This document shows, piece by piece, positions 28,237 to 38,513 of a stretch of 64,000 nucleotides of DNA. The DNA comes from Hyalangium versicolor (GTDB taxonomy: Bacteria; Myxococcota; Myxococcia; Myxococcales; Myxococcaceae). The position numbers and the translations under genes are program-made. Position 1 is the stretch's first letter, and each line of letters opens with the position of its first letter. Under the pieces are notes generated by a model. It was not told where the DNA came from. It did no database searches and saw only the letters and a list, made by a program, of their open reading frames with translations. The stretch spans positions 1-64,000 of the forward strand of contig NZ_JAHXBF010000029.1 of the NCBI RefSeq assembly GCF_020103695.1, written 5' to 3'.

Positions 28237-29115
28237 TCAGCAGCAGACGCGGTTGCGACCGCCCGTCTTTGCATCGTAGAGCTTCGCGTCCGCCGCGCGC
28301 ACCAGATCCGCGGCCTCGCGGTGCTGCGGCTGGAGCGTGGCCACGCCCACGGACACCGTCACCGGGATGTGGTTCTTGTCGAAGCTGAAGTGCTGCTTCG
28401 CGATCAGCTGGCGCACCTTCTCCGAGAGCAGCTTCGCGCCCTTCAGGTCGATCTCCGGGAGGATGATGGCGAACTCCTCGCCACCGTAGCGAGCGAACAC
28501 GTCCTCGCGCCGGATCTTCGTGCGCACCGTGGAGGCCAGCTGCTTGAGCACGTAGTCCCCCGCGAGGTGCCCGTGCTCGTCGTTGATCTGCTTGAAGTAG
28601 TCGATGTCCATCATCACCAGCGACAGCACCCGCTCGTAGCGCCGGCTGCGAGACAGCTCCCGATCGATCTGCTCGTCGAAGTAGCGACGGTTGTGGACCT
28701 GCGTCAGCCCGTCCATCGTCGTGAGGCGGTAGATCTCGTCGTGGTACGCCGCCTCGATGTTGCCGCCCGCGATGTACTTGAAGATCGTCCGGCCGATCTT
28801 CACCAGATCGCCGTTGCGCAGGTGCCGCTCGCCCTCCACCAGCTCGTCGTTGACGAAGGTGCCGTTGGTGGAGCCCAGATCCTTGATGCGCACGCCCTTC
28901 TTCGAGTTGGTGATCTGCGCGTGGTTGCGGCTCACCGCCTCCTGGTCCACGCAGATGTCCGCCTTGGACGAGCGCCCGATGGTGACCTCGGGTTGCTTCA
29001 AGTCGTGCTTGCGACCCAGATCCAGGCCGTAGATGACCACCAGCGCCGCATCCAGGTTGAGCGGGCGATCCGAGATCTTCGAGATGGCTGTGACGACGGT
29101 CTCATTCTGAGCCAT
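28237..29115 (-). CDS. FHA-GGDEF diguanylate cyclase
   Basis: 292 residues. An FHA domain (about 27-118) has the intact phosphothreonine-binding signature: GRSSKADICV (47-56), SRNHAQI (62-68) and GSTNGTFVN (81-89). The GGDEF domain (about 130-290) has active-site GGEEF (211-215), the metal and substrate segment MMDIDYFKQIND and an allosteric inhibitory RxxD (202-205) placed five residues before GGEEF. It should make cyclic di-GMP with product inhibition. No membrane segment. The FHA domain suggests that Ser/Thr kinases direct its location or activity, common in myxobacteria. Upstream in the same operon as the GNAT. Confidence 0.95.
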   Translation of the reverse strand: MAQNETVVTAISKISDRPLNLDAALVVIYGLDLGRKHDLKQPEVTIGRSSKADICVDQEAVSRNHAQITNSKKGVRIKDLGSTNGTFVNDELVEGERHLRNGDLVKIGRTIFKYIAGGNIEAAYHDEIYRLTTMDGLTQVHNRRYFDEQIDRELSRSRRYERVLSLVMMDIDYFKQINDEHGHLAGDYVLKQLASTVRTKIRREDVFARYGGEEFAIILPEIDLKGAKLLSEKVRQLIAKQHFSFDKNHIPVTVSVGVATLQPQHREAADLVRAADAKLYDAKTGGRNRVCC

Positions 29116-29221
29116 AACCGGCCAACTCTAACACCCAGCAAATCCAGAAACGAGTCAGAGTAAAGGCGACGATGTGGGTTCACAGAGGTGGGCCTGATCC
29201 ATCTATTTATTGAATGTGGAT

Positions 29222-31828
29222 TTATTGGATGTGGATCGACCGCGTACTGGAAACGGGCGGGTGCAGGGTCGCGCCCTGGGGATCGACCAGCGAGGCCGTG
29301 ACGGACACTCCCTGTCCGGAGCACCCCGAAGGCAGATGCACCTCCACCTCTCCCAGCCCCTGTGAGGCGTCCACGTCTCCGCGAACGAGTTGGCCCTCGC
29401 AGCCGAGCCCGCCCGTGAAGGAGAGCTGGACATAGCCATCGTCGGTGGGACCGCTGCCGATCCGGAAGCCGGTGACCTGGACGCGAACGGTGGACCCGCG
29501 CGAGAGCGTCTTGCCCTCTTCGTCCGGCGAGAGCCAGGAGACCTCCGGGCGCTGGTAGTCGAGCACGGACCACGCTCGGGTGAAGGCCCCGAGCCGATCG
29601 AGGTTCAGGTCATCCGCCTCGGCCAGTCGCGCCGGGCCCAGTCTGTCCCCTTCCGGCGTGCGGGCTGAAAGTGCCTGCACGAGCATCAGCGACCGCGTGC
29701 CCGTGAGATCTCCGAAATAGGTCCGGTCCTCGAAGGACACGGGAGGCACCGGCAGGCGGACGCCCGAGAGGGCCTGCGACGAATCCAGGAGCACCGTCCA
29801 GCGATGGCCCGCTCGGTTGGTGAAGAGGATCCGCAGCAGCGAGGTCCCACTCAGCCCCGGATCGGTGACGAAGCGAAACTGCCGGCCCTCCAGGCCCCGG
29901 TAGGGCGTGGGATCGAAGTTGTAGCGAGCCCCCTCGGGAATGGGCAGGAAGGTCCCGGACATCGCGATGGGCGTGGTGCCCTTCGGATCGAAGATCGGTC
30001 CGGACACGGGCTCCACGAGCGCACTGCTGGCCAGGCCCGCGGACACATCCGTGAGGTCCGCGTTGGACGTCGCCACAACGAGCATGCGGTAACTGCTCCC
30101 CTCCAAGCCGTGGTGCGCGGGGGCCATGCGGACGCTGACGAGCCCCGGTGCCGGGAGGCCGGCCTGCACGTCCGTGTTGGGGTCCGCGGGAGCCGTGTTC
30201 ACCGCAAGGCCCAGACCCAGGGGTACCAGGCCCTGCCCGGGCACGCTCGCCGCGCCCAGGACGACAGCCCCGTCCAGGAAGGCGCCGCGGTAGCGCGGCA
30301 GCGAGGGGACCCGGAGCGCGAACGGGAAGGCCAGCGGAAGCTGCTGGAAGTCGTGGTCCACGGAGGCGAAATGTGACGTCTCTTCGAAGTCCGGCGTGCC
30401 GCTGTCGGCCCCGGGCGTGGGCAGGAGCCGGAACTGCACATCGCGGACAACGGACGACTGCAAGCGCCGCAGCAACGGAATGCTCTGCGCGAGCACCTGG
30501 CTCGGGTCGATGGAGGAGCCGAAAAGGCTGGGAGGAATCTCCGTGAGCGGCACATCGCCCGAGAACGCCCACGCGGTGCGCGTGCCACATGATCCCTCGC
30601 GGATGGCGGTCTCCACGTTGGAGACACCCGCGAGGCTGGCGTCACACACACCCGCCACACCGGGCGCCGAGTACTCCGCCTGCACCGGGTTGGAGGGCAG
30701 CGCCATGTACGCGCTCGCCGGTAGCACCAGCTCGCGCTGCGTGCCGCCCAGGTTCAAGGACGTCGCCGTCGAGGGCCCCATGAGCTGCTCGCGAGCCAGC
30801 TCCAGCGCGAACCCTGGCGTGGACAGCCCCGCGAAGCCCAGGTGCAGGTTCGTCGTGGCCGGCAGGTTGCGGAAGGTGCCCTTGGCGCCGCCGTAGCGCT
30901 CCAGCGGGTTGCGCAGCAGCGGCAACACGAGGTCCCTCGAGCCCGTCGCCGTGTTGTAGCGAGCCAAGGTGAGGTAGCCGTACTCCTCGTGGAAGACGGT
31001 GATGTCGACCACGGCCTGGGCCGGGACGCTCGCCGCGCCTTGCGCGTCCGTGTCGGCCGAGCCAGTGATGCTGCCCTCCGCATCGGAGATCACCACACGC
31101 GCCCCCCTCAGCGGCCGCCCCGACAGCGCATCGGTCACCACCACGCGCACGTGACCGGCAGCCACATCCGGAGCCAGCACCGTCACCTGTGCACGGCACA
31201 TGGCCGTCCCCACCTGGACTTCGATCGCCTCCGTGGACTCGGTGGGGGTCGCCAGTGTGAAGGTGGCGCTCGTGCCCGCGCCGCTCCCCGTCGCCGAGGT
31301 CCCGATCGCGGCCCAGGAGATGCCCTCTGTCGGCACCAGGGGCTTGCCCGTGGCATCGCGCACCGTCACATCGAAGCGCACCTGCGTCCCTGTGCGGCCG
31401 ATGACGAAGTCCGGCGTCACCTGGCAGCTCGCGGCGAGCGACGCGGCGGGAGCCGCCCCACACCTTCCATCCCGGCACACCAGCCCCTGCGGGCAATCCG
31501 CATCCCGAGCGCACAGGGACACCGCGCACTTGCCCATGTCGCACTGGCAGCCCAGCGGATTGTTGTCGCACTCGGGCAAGGCATAGGGCCCCCGCTTCCC
31601 CACGCTGCAGTCCTCCCGGGTGCGGCAGGCCGCCTCGCACCGGGACACCGCCGTGTTGCAGAAGAACAGCGACGGATCCGGGCAGTCCTGATCCACGGTA
31701 CAGGACGGAGGCGCGCCCGCATCCCCGTAAGGATCCGGCATGTCCGAGTCATCCGACGCACAGCCGTTCAACAGGGGGCCTGCGCAGAGCAGCGCCAACA
31801 GCGGCACCAGGCGGGTGAGCAGGTTCAT
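29222..31828 (-). CDS. large lipoprotein, Cys-rich head and beta-sandwich repeats
   Basis: 868 residues. The signal peptide ends in the lipobox LLNGC (Cys23). A cysteine-rich head (about residues 43-135) has spaced motifs such as CTVDQDCPDPS, CRTREDCSVG, CQCDMGKC and CARDADCPQGLVC, each resembling small disulfide knots. Then follow Ig-like and carboxypeptidase-regulatory-like domains (SGRPLRGARVVISDAEG), and a long beta-rich body. It ends in a dedicated C-terminal domain with a single Cys pair. It is a paralogue of the gene at 52412-55144, as head, linker and body follow the same order. Surface display at the outer membrane is likely; role unknown. Confidence 0.85.
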   Translation of the reverse strand: MNLLTRLVPLLALLCAGPLLNGCASDDSDMPDPYGDAGAPPSCTVDQDCPDPSLFFCNTAVSRCEAACRTREDCSVGKRGPYALPECDNNPLGCQCDMGKCAVSLCARDADCPQGLVCRDGRCGAAPAASLAASCQVTPDFVIGRTGTQVRFDVTVRDATGKPLVPTEGISWAAIGTSATGSGAGTSATFTLATPTESTEAIEVQVGTAMCRAQVTVLAPDVAAGHVRVVVTDALSGRPLRGARVVISDAEGSITGSADTDAQGAASVPAQAVVDITVFHEEYGYLTLARYNTATGSRDLVLPLLRNPLERYGGAKGTFRNLPATTNLHLGFAGLSTPGFALELAREQLMGPSTATSLNLGGTQRELVLPASAYMALPSNPVQAEYSAPGVAGVCDASLAGVSNVETAIREGSCGTRTAWAFSGDVPLTEIPPSLFGSSIDPSQVLAQSIPLLRRLQSSVVRDVQFRLLPTPGADSGTPDFEETSHFASVDHDFQQLPLAFPFALRVPSLPRYRGAFLDGAVVLGAASVPGQGLVPLGLGLAVNTAPADPNTDVQAGLPAPGLVSVRMAPAHHGLEGSSYRMLVVATSNADLTDVSAGLASSALVEPVSGPIFDPKGTTPIAMSGTFLPIPEGARYNFDPTPYRGLEGRQFRFVTDPGLSGTSLLRILFTNRAGHRWTVLLDSSQALSGVRLPVPPVSFEDRTYFGDLTGTRSLMLVQALSARTPEGDRLGPARLAEADDLNLDRLGAFTRAWSVLDYQRPEVSWLSPDEEGKTLSRGSTVRVQVTGFRIGSGPTDDGYVQLSFTGGLGCEGQLVRGDVDASQGLGEVEVHLPSGCSGQGVSVTASLVDPQGATLHPPVSSTRSIHIQ

Positions 31829-31984
31829 CCGGGACTCCGTTTTCTGGGGGGTAGCCTCTCCCGGACCTTACAGGCAGGGGAACCGACGCGCGACGCCCCG
31901 GACCCCGCCCCCAGGTGCTCCAGGCTTGCCTGCCCTGATGGCCCGGCATTGGATTTCCCGCCGCGCCGGTTGATGATTCGTCCC

Positions 31985-32281
31985 ATGGCGCGCCAAGAGC
32001 CCAAGTCCCTGGAATCCCTCCTGCCTCGTGTCCTCGCCCGGCTGGCCGAGGAATCAGGCAAGGGGCACGCCCTGGCCCCCATCTGGGCCGCCGCCGTGGG
32101 CCCCCAGATTGCCAGGCACACCTCCCCTTACACCCTGCAGGCCGGCACGTTGGTGGTGACGGTGGCGAGCGCCGAGTGGGCACGCACGTTGTCGCTGGAG
32201 GAGGCCTCTCTGTGTGAGCGGCTGAACGCCCGGCTGGGAGCGGGAACGGTGAAGGCGCTGTCGTTCCGGCTGGGGGGATGA
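31985..32281 (+). CDS. DciA-like (DUF721) protein
   Basis: 98 residues from ATG 31985 (an ATG four codons earlier is equally possible). The sequence matches the DUF721/DciA pattern: an N-terminal helix (LESLLPRVLARLAEESG), the tryptophan-centred segment LAPIWAAAVGPQIARHTSPYTLQAGTL (given here by position, residues about 28-54), and TLVVTVASAEWARTLSLEE. DciA proteins load or recruit the replicative helicase DnaB in bacteria lacking DnaC; short DUF721 proteins like this one are presumed related, but the role has not been shown for all. Its stop overlaps the next gene's ATG by 4 bp. Confidence 0.78.
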   Translation: MARQEPKSLESLLPRVLARLAEESGKGHALAPIWAAAVGPQIARHTSPYTLQAGTLVVTVASAEWARTLSLEEASLCERLNARLGAGTVKALSFRLGG

Positions 32282-33789
32282 TGCTGGCTGTTGCCCTCAC
32301 CGCGTTGCTGGCGGCCGCGCCGTTGACGCCGGAGTCCATGGAGCAGCAGGCCGCGCAGCACGTTCTGCGTGAGTTCGAGCGCGTGGGCCGCCGTGCACCG
32401 GTGCAGGATCCGGCGCTCACGGAGGCGGCGCGCCGGCTGGCCCGCGAGGCGCTGAGCACGCGCAATCCCTCGGGAGTGCCGGATCTGCACTCGCTGACGC
32501 TGGCAGTCAGCGATTCGGGGGCCACGGATCCGAGCCCCTTCCACTTCGTCATCCGAGCCTGGGCGCACGCGCATGCCATCGAGACCTTCCTGGCGCGCAA
32601 GGACTTCAACACGTCGCCTGCGAGCCACTTCGGCGTGGGGGTGGTGACGGCAGGCGAGCGCGCGGCCCTGTTCCTGTTGATGGTGGACCGCAAGGCGGAA
32701 CTCCAGCGCTTCCCTCGCAACTTCCAGCGCCCGGGAGCCGCCCAGGTGATGTGCGGAGAGATGGTGCCGCCGCTGACGGCCGCGGACGTGTACGTCACGC
32801 TGCCGGATGGCAACGTGGAGCGGGTGCCGCTCACGCGCAACGCGGGCTCGAAGTTCTGCGCGCAGCTGAAGTTCCCGAAGGTGGGCGGGTACACCGTGGA
32901 GGTGCTTGGGCGCTCGACAAAGGGGCCGGAGGTGGTGGCGCTCTTCCTGGTGGACGTGGGAGGCCCCAGCCAGCGCAACGAGGAGGAGCCCGTCACCGAG
33001 CCCACCACCGTGGAGGAGGCGCGACAGTCCATCCTCCGGCGCATCAACAGCCTGCGCCACGCGTACGGCCTCAACGAGCTGACGCCGGATCCGGCACTGG
33101 ACACGGTGGCGCAGGCCTACAGCGACCGCATGGCGCGCGAGGGCTTCTTCGGCCATGTGGCCCCTGACGGGATGGACCTGCGGGGGCGCATGGCGGCGAT
33201 GGGCCCGGCATACCGGAGCGCGGGGGAGAACCTGGGCACGGCGTCCGGCCCGCTGGCGGCGCACTTCGGCATCGAGCACAGCCCGGGCCACCGCAAGAAC
33301 CTGCTGTCCTCGCAGTTCACGCACGCGGGCATCGGGGTGACGTTCCAGCCGGTGGATGGGCGCCCGCAGGCCATCGTCACGGAGGTGTTCTCCGCGCCCG
33401 TGCAGTTGAGCGCCACGGCCGATCCGGTGGTGGAGACGTACAAGGCGCTCGACGCCATCCGGAAGCAGTACAAACTGCCGGCGCTCAAGCGCAGCCAGGC
33501 GCTCGAGGAGATTGCCCTCGACCACGTGAAGCGGGCGCTGCAGCAGGACACGCCGAAGGCGAAGCTCTCGGACTCGAACGTGCACGAGCGCGTGTTCCGC
33601 GTGGTGGAGAACGCACGCAGCGCGGCCGTGGACATCTACGTCGCGGAGGATCCCACGGCGGCTCCGGAGTCCAAGAGCCTGCTCGACGCCCGCAACAACC
33701 AGGTAGGCGTGGGCATCATCCGCGGAGACTCACGCACCTTCGGCAAGGACCGGTACTGGGTGGTGGTCATCTATACGACTCCGCGGTGA
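32278..33789 (+). CDS. secreted CAP-domain (SCP/PR-1) protein
   Basis: 503 residues with a short signal peptide (MMLAVALTALLAAAPL). The middle region (about 255-385) is a CAP domain: INSLRHAYGLNELTPDPALD, VAQAYSDRMAREGFFGHVAPDG, AGENLG and HSPGHRKNLL, which hold the usual His/Glu residues (His-xx-Pro in FGHVAPDG, Glu in AGENLG). The N-terminal part (about 20-145) may be a second, degenerate CAP-like copy, and a third helical part follows the CAP core. CAP proteins are secreted, bind lipids or cell-wall material, and bacterial ones are poorly understood. It overlaps the dciA-like stop by 4 bp, so it is coupled to a cytoplasmic gene. Confidence 0.87.
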   Translation: MMLAVALTALLAAAPLTPESMEQQAAQHVLREFERVGRRAPVQDPALTEAARRLAREALSTRNPSGVPDLHSLTLAVSDSGATDPSPFHFVIRAWAHAHAIETFLARKDFNTSPASHFGVGVVTAGERAALFLLMVDRKAELQRFPRNFQRPGAAQVMCGEMVPPLTAADVYVTLPDGNVERVPLTRNAGSKFCAQLKFPKVGGYTVEVLGRSTKGPEVVALFLVDVGGPSQRNEEEPVTEPTTVEEARQSILRRINSLRHAYGLNELTPDPALDTVAQAYSDRMAREGFFGHVAPDGMDLRGRMAAMGPAYRSAGENLGTASGPLAAHFGIEHSPGHRKNLLSSQFTHAGIGVTFQPVDGRPQAIVTEVFSAPVQLSATADPVVETYKALDAIRKQYKLPALKRSQALEEIALDHVKRALQQDTPKAKLSDSNVHERVFRVVENARSAAVDIYVAEDPTAAPESKSLLDARNNQVGVGIIRGDSRTFGKDRYWVVVIYTTPR

Positions 33790-33805
33790 AGCTCGCTCGC
33801 CGGTG

Positions 33806-33825
33806 GGCTCCCCTCGTGGGGAGCC
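33806..33825. terminator. terminator-like hairpin
   Basis: GGCTCCCC (33806-33813) and GGGGAGCC (33818-33825) form a perfect 8-bp stem with a TCGT loop, 17 bp after the stop of the CAP-domain gene. No T-run follows, but in a convergent gap such a stem is the probable terminator. Confidence 0.6.
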
Positions 33826-33879
33826 TCTCCGGGACATAGAGGCTTCGAAGAAGCTTCAGAGGCGCTTCGGAGCGCGCCC

Positions 33880-34113
33880 TTAGACGGGGCGGCGCTGGGT
33901 GGCGTAGGCCTCGATGCCCATTTGGGGCGGAGCCACCTGCTGGTTCAGCGGACACTTCATGCACGAGAACGACTGCCACCCACGTCGCACGGCCTCGTCC
34001 AGGCAGTTGTCGTAGTGGTGGCAGTTGAGGTTGCGATGGCTCTCGACGCCAGCGCGCTTGGGACCGGCCTCGGGGTTGATGGTCTGCGGCAGATCAGACG
34101 GACACGGCTTCAT
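33880..34113 (-). CDS. 77-residue cysteine-rich protein
   Basis: 77 residues from an ATG at 34113 preceded by ggaggg. The middle has two histidine/cysteine pairs: NCHHYDNCL (about 30-38) and FSCMKCPL (about 49-56), spaced like a small zinc ribbon or knuckle. No signal peptide or membrane helix. Short proteins with the pattern CxHYxxCL...SFSCxxCPL occur in deltaproteobacterial genomes, without known function (from memory). It could be a zinc-binding regulator or a structural small protein. It converges with the CAP-domain gene. Confidence 0.65.
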   Translation of the reverse strand: MKPCPSDLPQTINPEAGPKRAGVESHRNLNCHHYDNCLDEAVRRGWQSFSCMKCPLNQQVAPPQMGIEAYATQRRPV

Positions 34114-34478
34114 AGGTGGAGCCCTCCCACGGTAAGCAATTCCCCCCCGAGCCCTGGTGAAACAGTGAAACGGTGCTACGGACTACAGCGGCGGCCCCTA
34201 CCAGCGGTAGCGGGCAACCTCATGCGGCGGCGCAACCTAATGAGGACCTCGCGGTGACGCAATGGGTCGAGGCCATATGTCTCCCTACATGACACTCTGA
34301 GCGGTGACGTATTCCCCCAGTGGCAACGGGTGAACACTCACCAGGTCCTCTTGGGCGCGCCGATCTAGGACTTGTTGGGGCGGCTGTCAAACGACCCCCG
34401 GAACAGCCGCTCGGAGGAATGGGTTGGAAACGCTCTGCGTTAAAGTGCGCTCAGGGTGCGACCGGAGAGGCATGACCC
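34114..34478. other. 365-bp intergenic region, divergent promoters expected
   Basis: This gap separates the divergent cysteine-rich gene and the lytic transglycosylase. It contains a tandem GTGAAAC (34159-34175 area), a small inverted pair CCTCAT/ATGAGG, and other short repeats, but no open frame with coding bias. Promoters for both genes should lie here; no -35/-10 pair was convincing. It is less GC-rich in places than its surroundings. Confidence 0.4.
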
Positions 34479-36614
34479 ATGAAGTGGAGTGGATTGGTGG
34501 CGGGGCTCTTGTCGGGGGCGGCGCTGGCCCAGGCGCCGGCGACGCTGGAGGCCGTACGGCTCCATCGGCCGGAGGCGGCGTCGCTCGTCCGGGAGGAACT
34601 GAAGGCGTGTGACGCCCGGAAGTGCCCGGATTCCGCGCGCTTGGCGTTGCTGGCGGGCACGTTGGTGCTCTCCGAGGGTGAGGCGGCCGAGGCTCGGGAG
34701 ATCTTCGAGTCCCACCCTGCCCCACCTGCCCTGGAGGCGTTCCACGCGTATTACCGGGGACAGGCGCTCTTCTACTCGGGGGATGCGGCGGGAGCGGCCA
34801 CGGCCTTTTCGCTGGCAGTGCAAAAGGCTCCACCCTCGTTGGAGCCTCGGGCTCGGGCGCGGCTGGGCGAGGCGCTGCTGACGGCTGGGAAGGCAGCGAA
34901 GGCGGCTCCGATCCTGGAGACGGCGGCGAACCAGACGCCGAGCGCGGAGCTGTTCTACGAGCGCGCGCAGGCTCGGAGTGCCGCGGGCAATGCCGCGGGG
35001 GCCCGGGAGGACCTGCGCACGGTGGCCCTGAGGTACCCCACGCACCCGTACGCGGATGAGGCGCTCGCGAAGCTGGAGGCGCTCACCCCTCCGGTGCGGC
35101 TGACGCTTCCGGAGCACCTGCGACGGGCGAGGGCACTGCTGGATGCGGGGCTGGGCGCTCGAGCGCTGGAGGAGTTGGAGGCGGCAAAAGCTCAAAAGCT
35201 GGTGAAGGGCGCGGCGGTGCAGGCGGAGGTGTCGCTGGTGCGGGCGCAGGCGCTGTTCGCCACGAAGCAGTTGGAGGAGGCGGAGAAGGCGCTGACCGAG
35301 GCGCGCAAAGGTCCGCCGTCAGTGGCTGCCGATGCGGCGCTAGTGACGGCGCGCCGAGCGCTGCGAGCCAACGAGAACGAGAAGGCCCGAGAGTTGATGG
35401 CGGCCCTGGACAAGGCCTGGCCGAAGCAGGCGGCAGGCGATGAGGGTGCATTCTTCGCGGGCTGGCTGGACCTGCAGGGCGGGCGCTACGAGGACGCGGT
35501 GAAGGCGTTCACTCGCTTCGAGCAGCGCTACCCACGCTCTCGGCGCCGTGACGAGGGCATGTGGTTCCGATCGCTCTCGCTGCTGAGGCTGGAGAAGTAC
35601 CCCGAGGCGCGCGAGGCACTGGGCCGGCTGGTGGACGCATTCCCGCGAAGCAACCTGGTGCCTCAGGCGCGCTACTGGATGGCGCGGAGCCAGGAGCTGG
35701 CCGGATTGCCCGTGGACGTCACGGTGCCTGCGTACGAGGCCGTACTGAACATCGCTCCGGCGTCCTTCTACTCGCTGCTGGCCAACGAGAGGTTGCGGGC
35801 ACTGGGTCGCACACCGCCGCCGGTGTTCCCGGAGCCGCCGAAGCAGCTGACCGTCCCGCGCCCACCGGAGCTGGAGCTGGCGGTGGCGCTGACCGAGGCG
35901 GGCCTCTTCCCGGACGCAGCCGAGGAGGTGGAGTCGCAAGCCTCACGCATCCGCTCCTCCGAGAAAGCCCTGCCCTTCGTACACGCGCTGCTGTCGATGG
36001 GCGAGTACGGGTACGCGCACGCGGTAGCGGCGAGGCTGCTATGGGGCCGAGCCTTTGGCGAGCGGGCTCCCGAAGCGTTGGCGGCCTTCTACCCGCGAGC
36101 CTTCGCCTCGGCGGTGGAGTCAGCGGCCACGCGCAATGAGGTCGAGCCGTATCTCGTCTGGGCCATCATGCGCCGCGAGAGCGCGTTCCGGCCGGAGGTG
36201 GCGAGCGCCGCGGATGCTCGAGGGTTGATGCAGATCATCCCGCCCACGGGGACGGCGATCGCGGAGAAGCTCGCCGAGCCGCGTCCGAACCCGGCGGACC
36301 TCTTCGCACCAGATCTCAACATCCGGTACGGGTCCTGGTACCTGTCGCAGTTGATGAAGCGCTTCGCACACCCGGTGCTGGCGGCTGCGGCATACAACGC
36401 GGGTCCGAAGGCCACGGCGAAGTGGGCGCAGGAGAAGGGCTCGCTGCCGCTGGACCTCTTCGTCGAGGAGATCCCCTTCCGCGAGACGCGAGGCTACGTG
36501 AAGCAGGTGGTGGCAGACCTCTACCTCTACCGCACGTTCTATGGCAGCGGCACCTCGCAGCCCCCGCTGGCACTGACCGTGCCCACGCCCTCGGTGGAAG
36601 GCGTGAACTTCTAA
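34479..36614 (+). CDS. soluble lytic murein transglycosylase, Slt70-like
   Basis: 711 residues with a signal peptide (LVAGLLSGAALAQA) and a ribosome site ggagagg. The long N-terminal part (about 20-530) is a superhelix of TPR-like pairs (FHAYYRGQALFYSGDAAGAATAF, EGAFFAGWLDLQGGRYEDAVKAF). The catalytic domain (about 550-680) shows AIMRRESAFRPEVAS with catalytic Glu567, then ARGLMQIIPPTG and AAYNAGP. It cleaves the MurNAc-GlcNAc bond of peptidoglycan in the periplasm with 1,6-anhydro product formation. Two more helices at the C-terminus end in EGVNF. It is monocistronic, with a 50-bp repeat element 15 bp behind its stop. Confidence 0.93.
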   Translation: MKWSGLVAGLLSGAALAQAPATLEAVRLHRPEAASLVREELKACDARKCPDSARLALLAGTLVLSEGEAAEAREIFESHPAPPALEAFHAYYRGQALFYSGDAAGAATAFSLAVQKAPPSLEPRARARLGEALLTAGKAAKAAPILETAANQTPSAELFYERAQARSAAGNAAGAREDLRTVALRYPTHPYADEALAKLEALTPPVRLTLPEHLRRARALLDAGLGARALEELEAAKAQKLVKGAAVQAEVSLVRAQALFATKQLEEAEKALTEARKGPPSVAADAALVTARRALRANENEKARELMAALDKAWPKQAAGDEGAFFAGWLDLQGGRYEDAVKAFTRFEQRYPRSRRRDEGMWFRSLSLLRLEKYPEAREALGRLVDAFPRSNLVPQARYWMARSQELAGLPVDVTVPAYEAVLNIAPASFYSLLANERLRALGRTPPPVFPEPPKQLTVPRPPELELAVALTEAGLFPDAAEEVESQASRIRSSEKALPFVHALLSMGEYGYAHAVAARLLWGRAFGERAPEALAAFYPRAFASAVESAATRNEVEPYLVWAIMRRESAFRPEVASAADARGLMQIIPPTGTAIAEKLAEPRPNPADLFAPDLNIRYGSWYLSQLMKRFAHPVLAAAAYNAGPKATAKWAQEKGSLPLDLFVEEIPFRETRGYVKQVVADLYLYRTFYGSGTSQPPLALTVPTPSVEGVNF

Positions 36615-36628
36615 GAGACCGCCCCAAT

Positions 36629-36678
36629 CCCCCTGTCGGGCGCGCTCGGGACCAACCTGTCTGCTAGTTGGACAGGTT
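36629..36678. repeat. 50-bp interspersed repeat with hairpin, copy 1
   Basis: Matches 46871-46920 at about 38 of 50 positions without gaps; a 17-base core CCAACCTGTCTGCTAGT is identical. AACCTGTC (36654-36661) and GACAGGTT (36671-36678) form a perfect 8-bp stem over a 9-nt loop. It lies 15-64 bp past the stop of the transglycosylase gene, before the convergent cmk gene. Confidence 0.7.
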
Positions 36679-36754
36679 TCTCAGCACTCGGCGGACAGGG
36701 GACACCCTCCACGCTCCTCGCGAGGCTCAGGCCTGAGGGGCTTCGGGAAAGAGC

Positions 36755-37458
36755 TCAGCCCCCGCGCTGCACGAGGCGGCGAAGGATCTCCGCCTCCATC
36801 TTGTGCACGACCTCGGACAGGGGCATGGAGCTGGAGTCCAAGCGGACTGCGTCCTCGGCAGCCTTCAGCGGCGCCACGGCCCGGGCAGAGTCGTCCCGAT
36901 CCCGCTTGGTCTGGTCCGCCAGCACGTCATCGAGCGAGCTCTCCACACCCTTCTGGAACAGCTCCTCGAAGCGACGCCGGGCACGCACCTCGGGCGAGGC
37001 CTCCAGGAAGAACTTGGCGTCCGCATCCGGAAACACCACCGTGCCGATGTCACGGCCCTCGAGGATCGCGCCCTTCTTGGCCTCCAGCGCCAACCGCCTC
37101 TGCAACGCCAGCAGCCCCGAGCGAACCACCGGGCGGCTGGAGACCTGCGAGGCCGCCATGGAGTTCTCCGGCGTGCGGATCTCCCCAGACACATCCTCCT
37201 GATCCAGGAAGACGTGGTTCTCCTCGCCCACCACCTCGAAGTGGATGCGGATGCGGCCCAGCAGCACGCCCAGCTTCCCATCGTCATCGAACGCGATGCT
37301 CTCGCGCCGAGCCATCAACGCCACACAGCGGTAGATGGCGCCCGTATCCACCAGATCGAACCCCAGCCTCCGCGCCAGCAGCTTGGACACGGTGGACTTG
37401 CCGGCTCCGGCGGGCCCATCGATGGCGACGATGAATGGTCTCACGCGCGCACTCTCCC

Positions 37459-37462
<4 letters not shown>
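36755..37462 (-). CDS. cmk: cytidylate kinase
   Basis: 235 residues. It phosphorylates CMP and dCMP with ATP, feeding CTP and dCTP synthesis. The P-loop DGPAGAGKSTVSKLLARRLG (about 15-34) is standard, GAIYRCVALMA is the CMP-binding segment, LEGRDIGTVVFPDADAKFFL is the conserved central block, and the lid has RDRDDSARAVAPL. Length and motifs are normal for bacterial Cmk. The start codon overlaps the stop of accA by 4 bp (ATGA), so it is translated from the same message. Downstream lies a 50-bp repeat shared with 46871. Confidence 0.97.
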
Positions 37463-38427
<965 letters not shown>

Positions 38428-38513
38428 GGGGCCGACCTAGCATCAGCGGCCATGGGCTTCAACGGCGCGCTGCGTAGAATGCGCACCCTGAGCCTCCCGT
38501 CCGGAGAGATATG

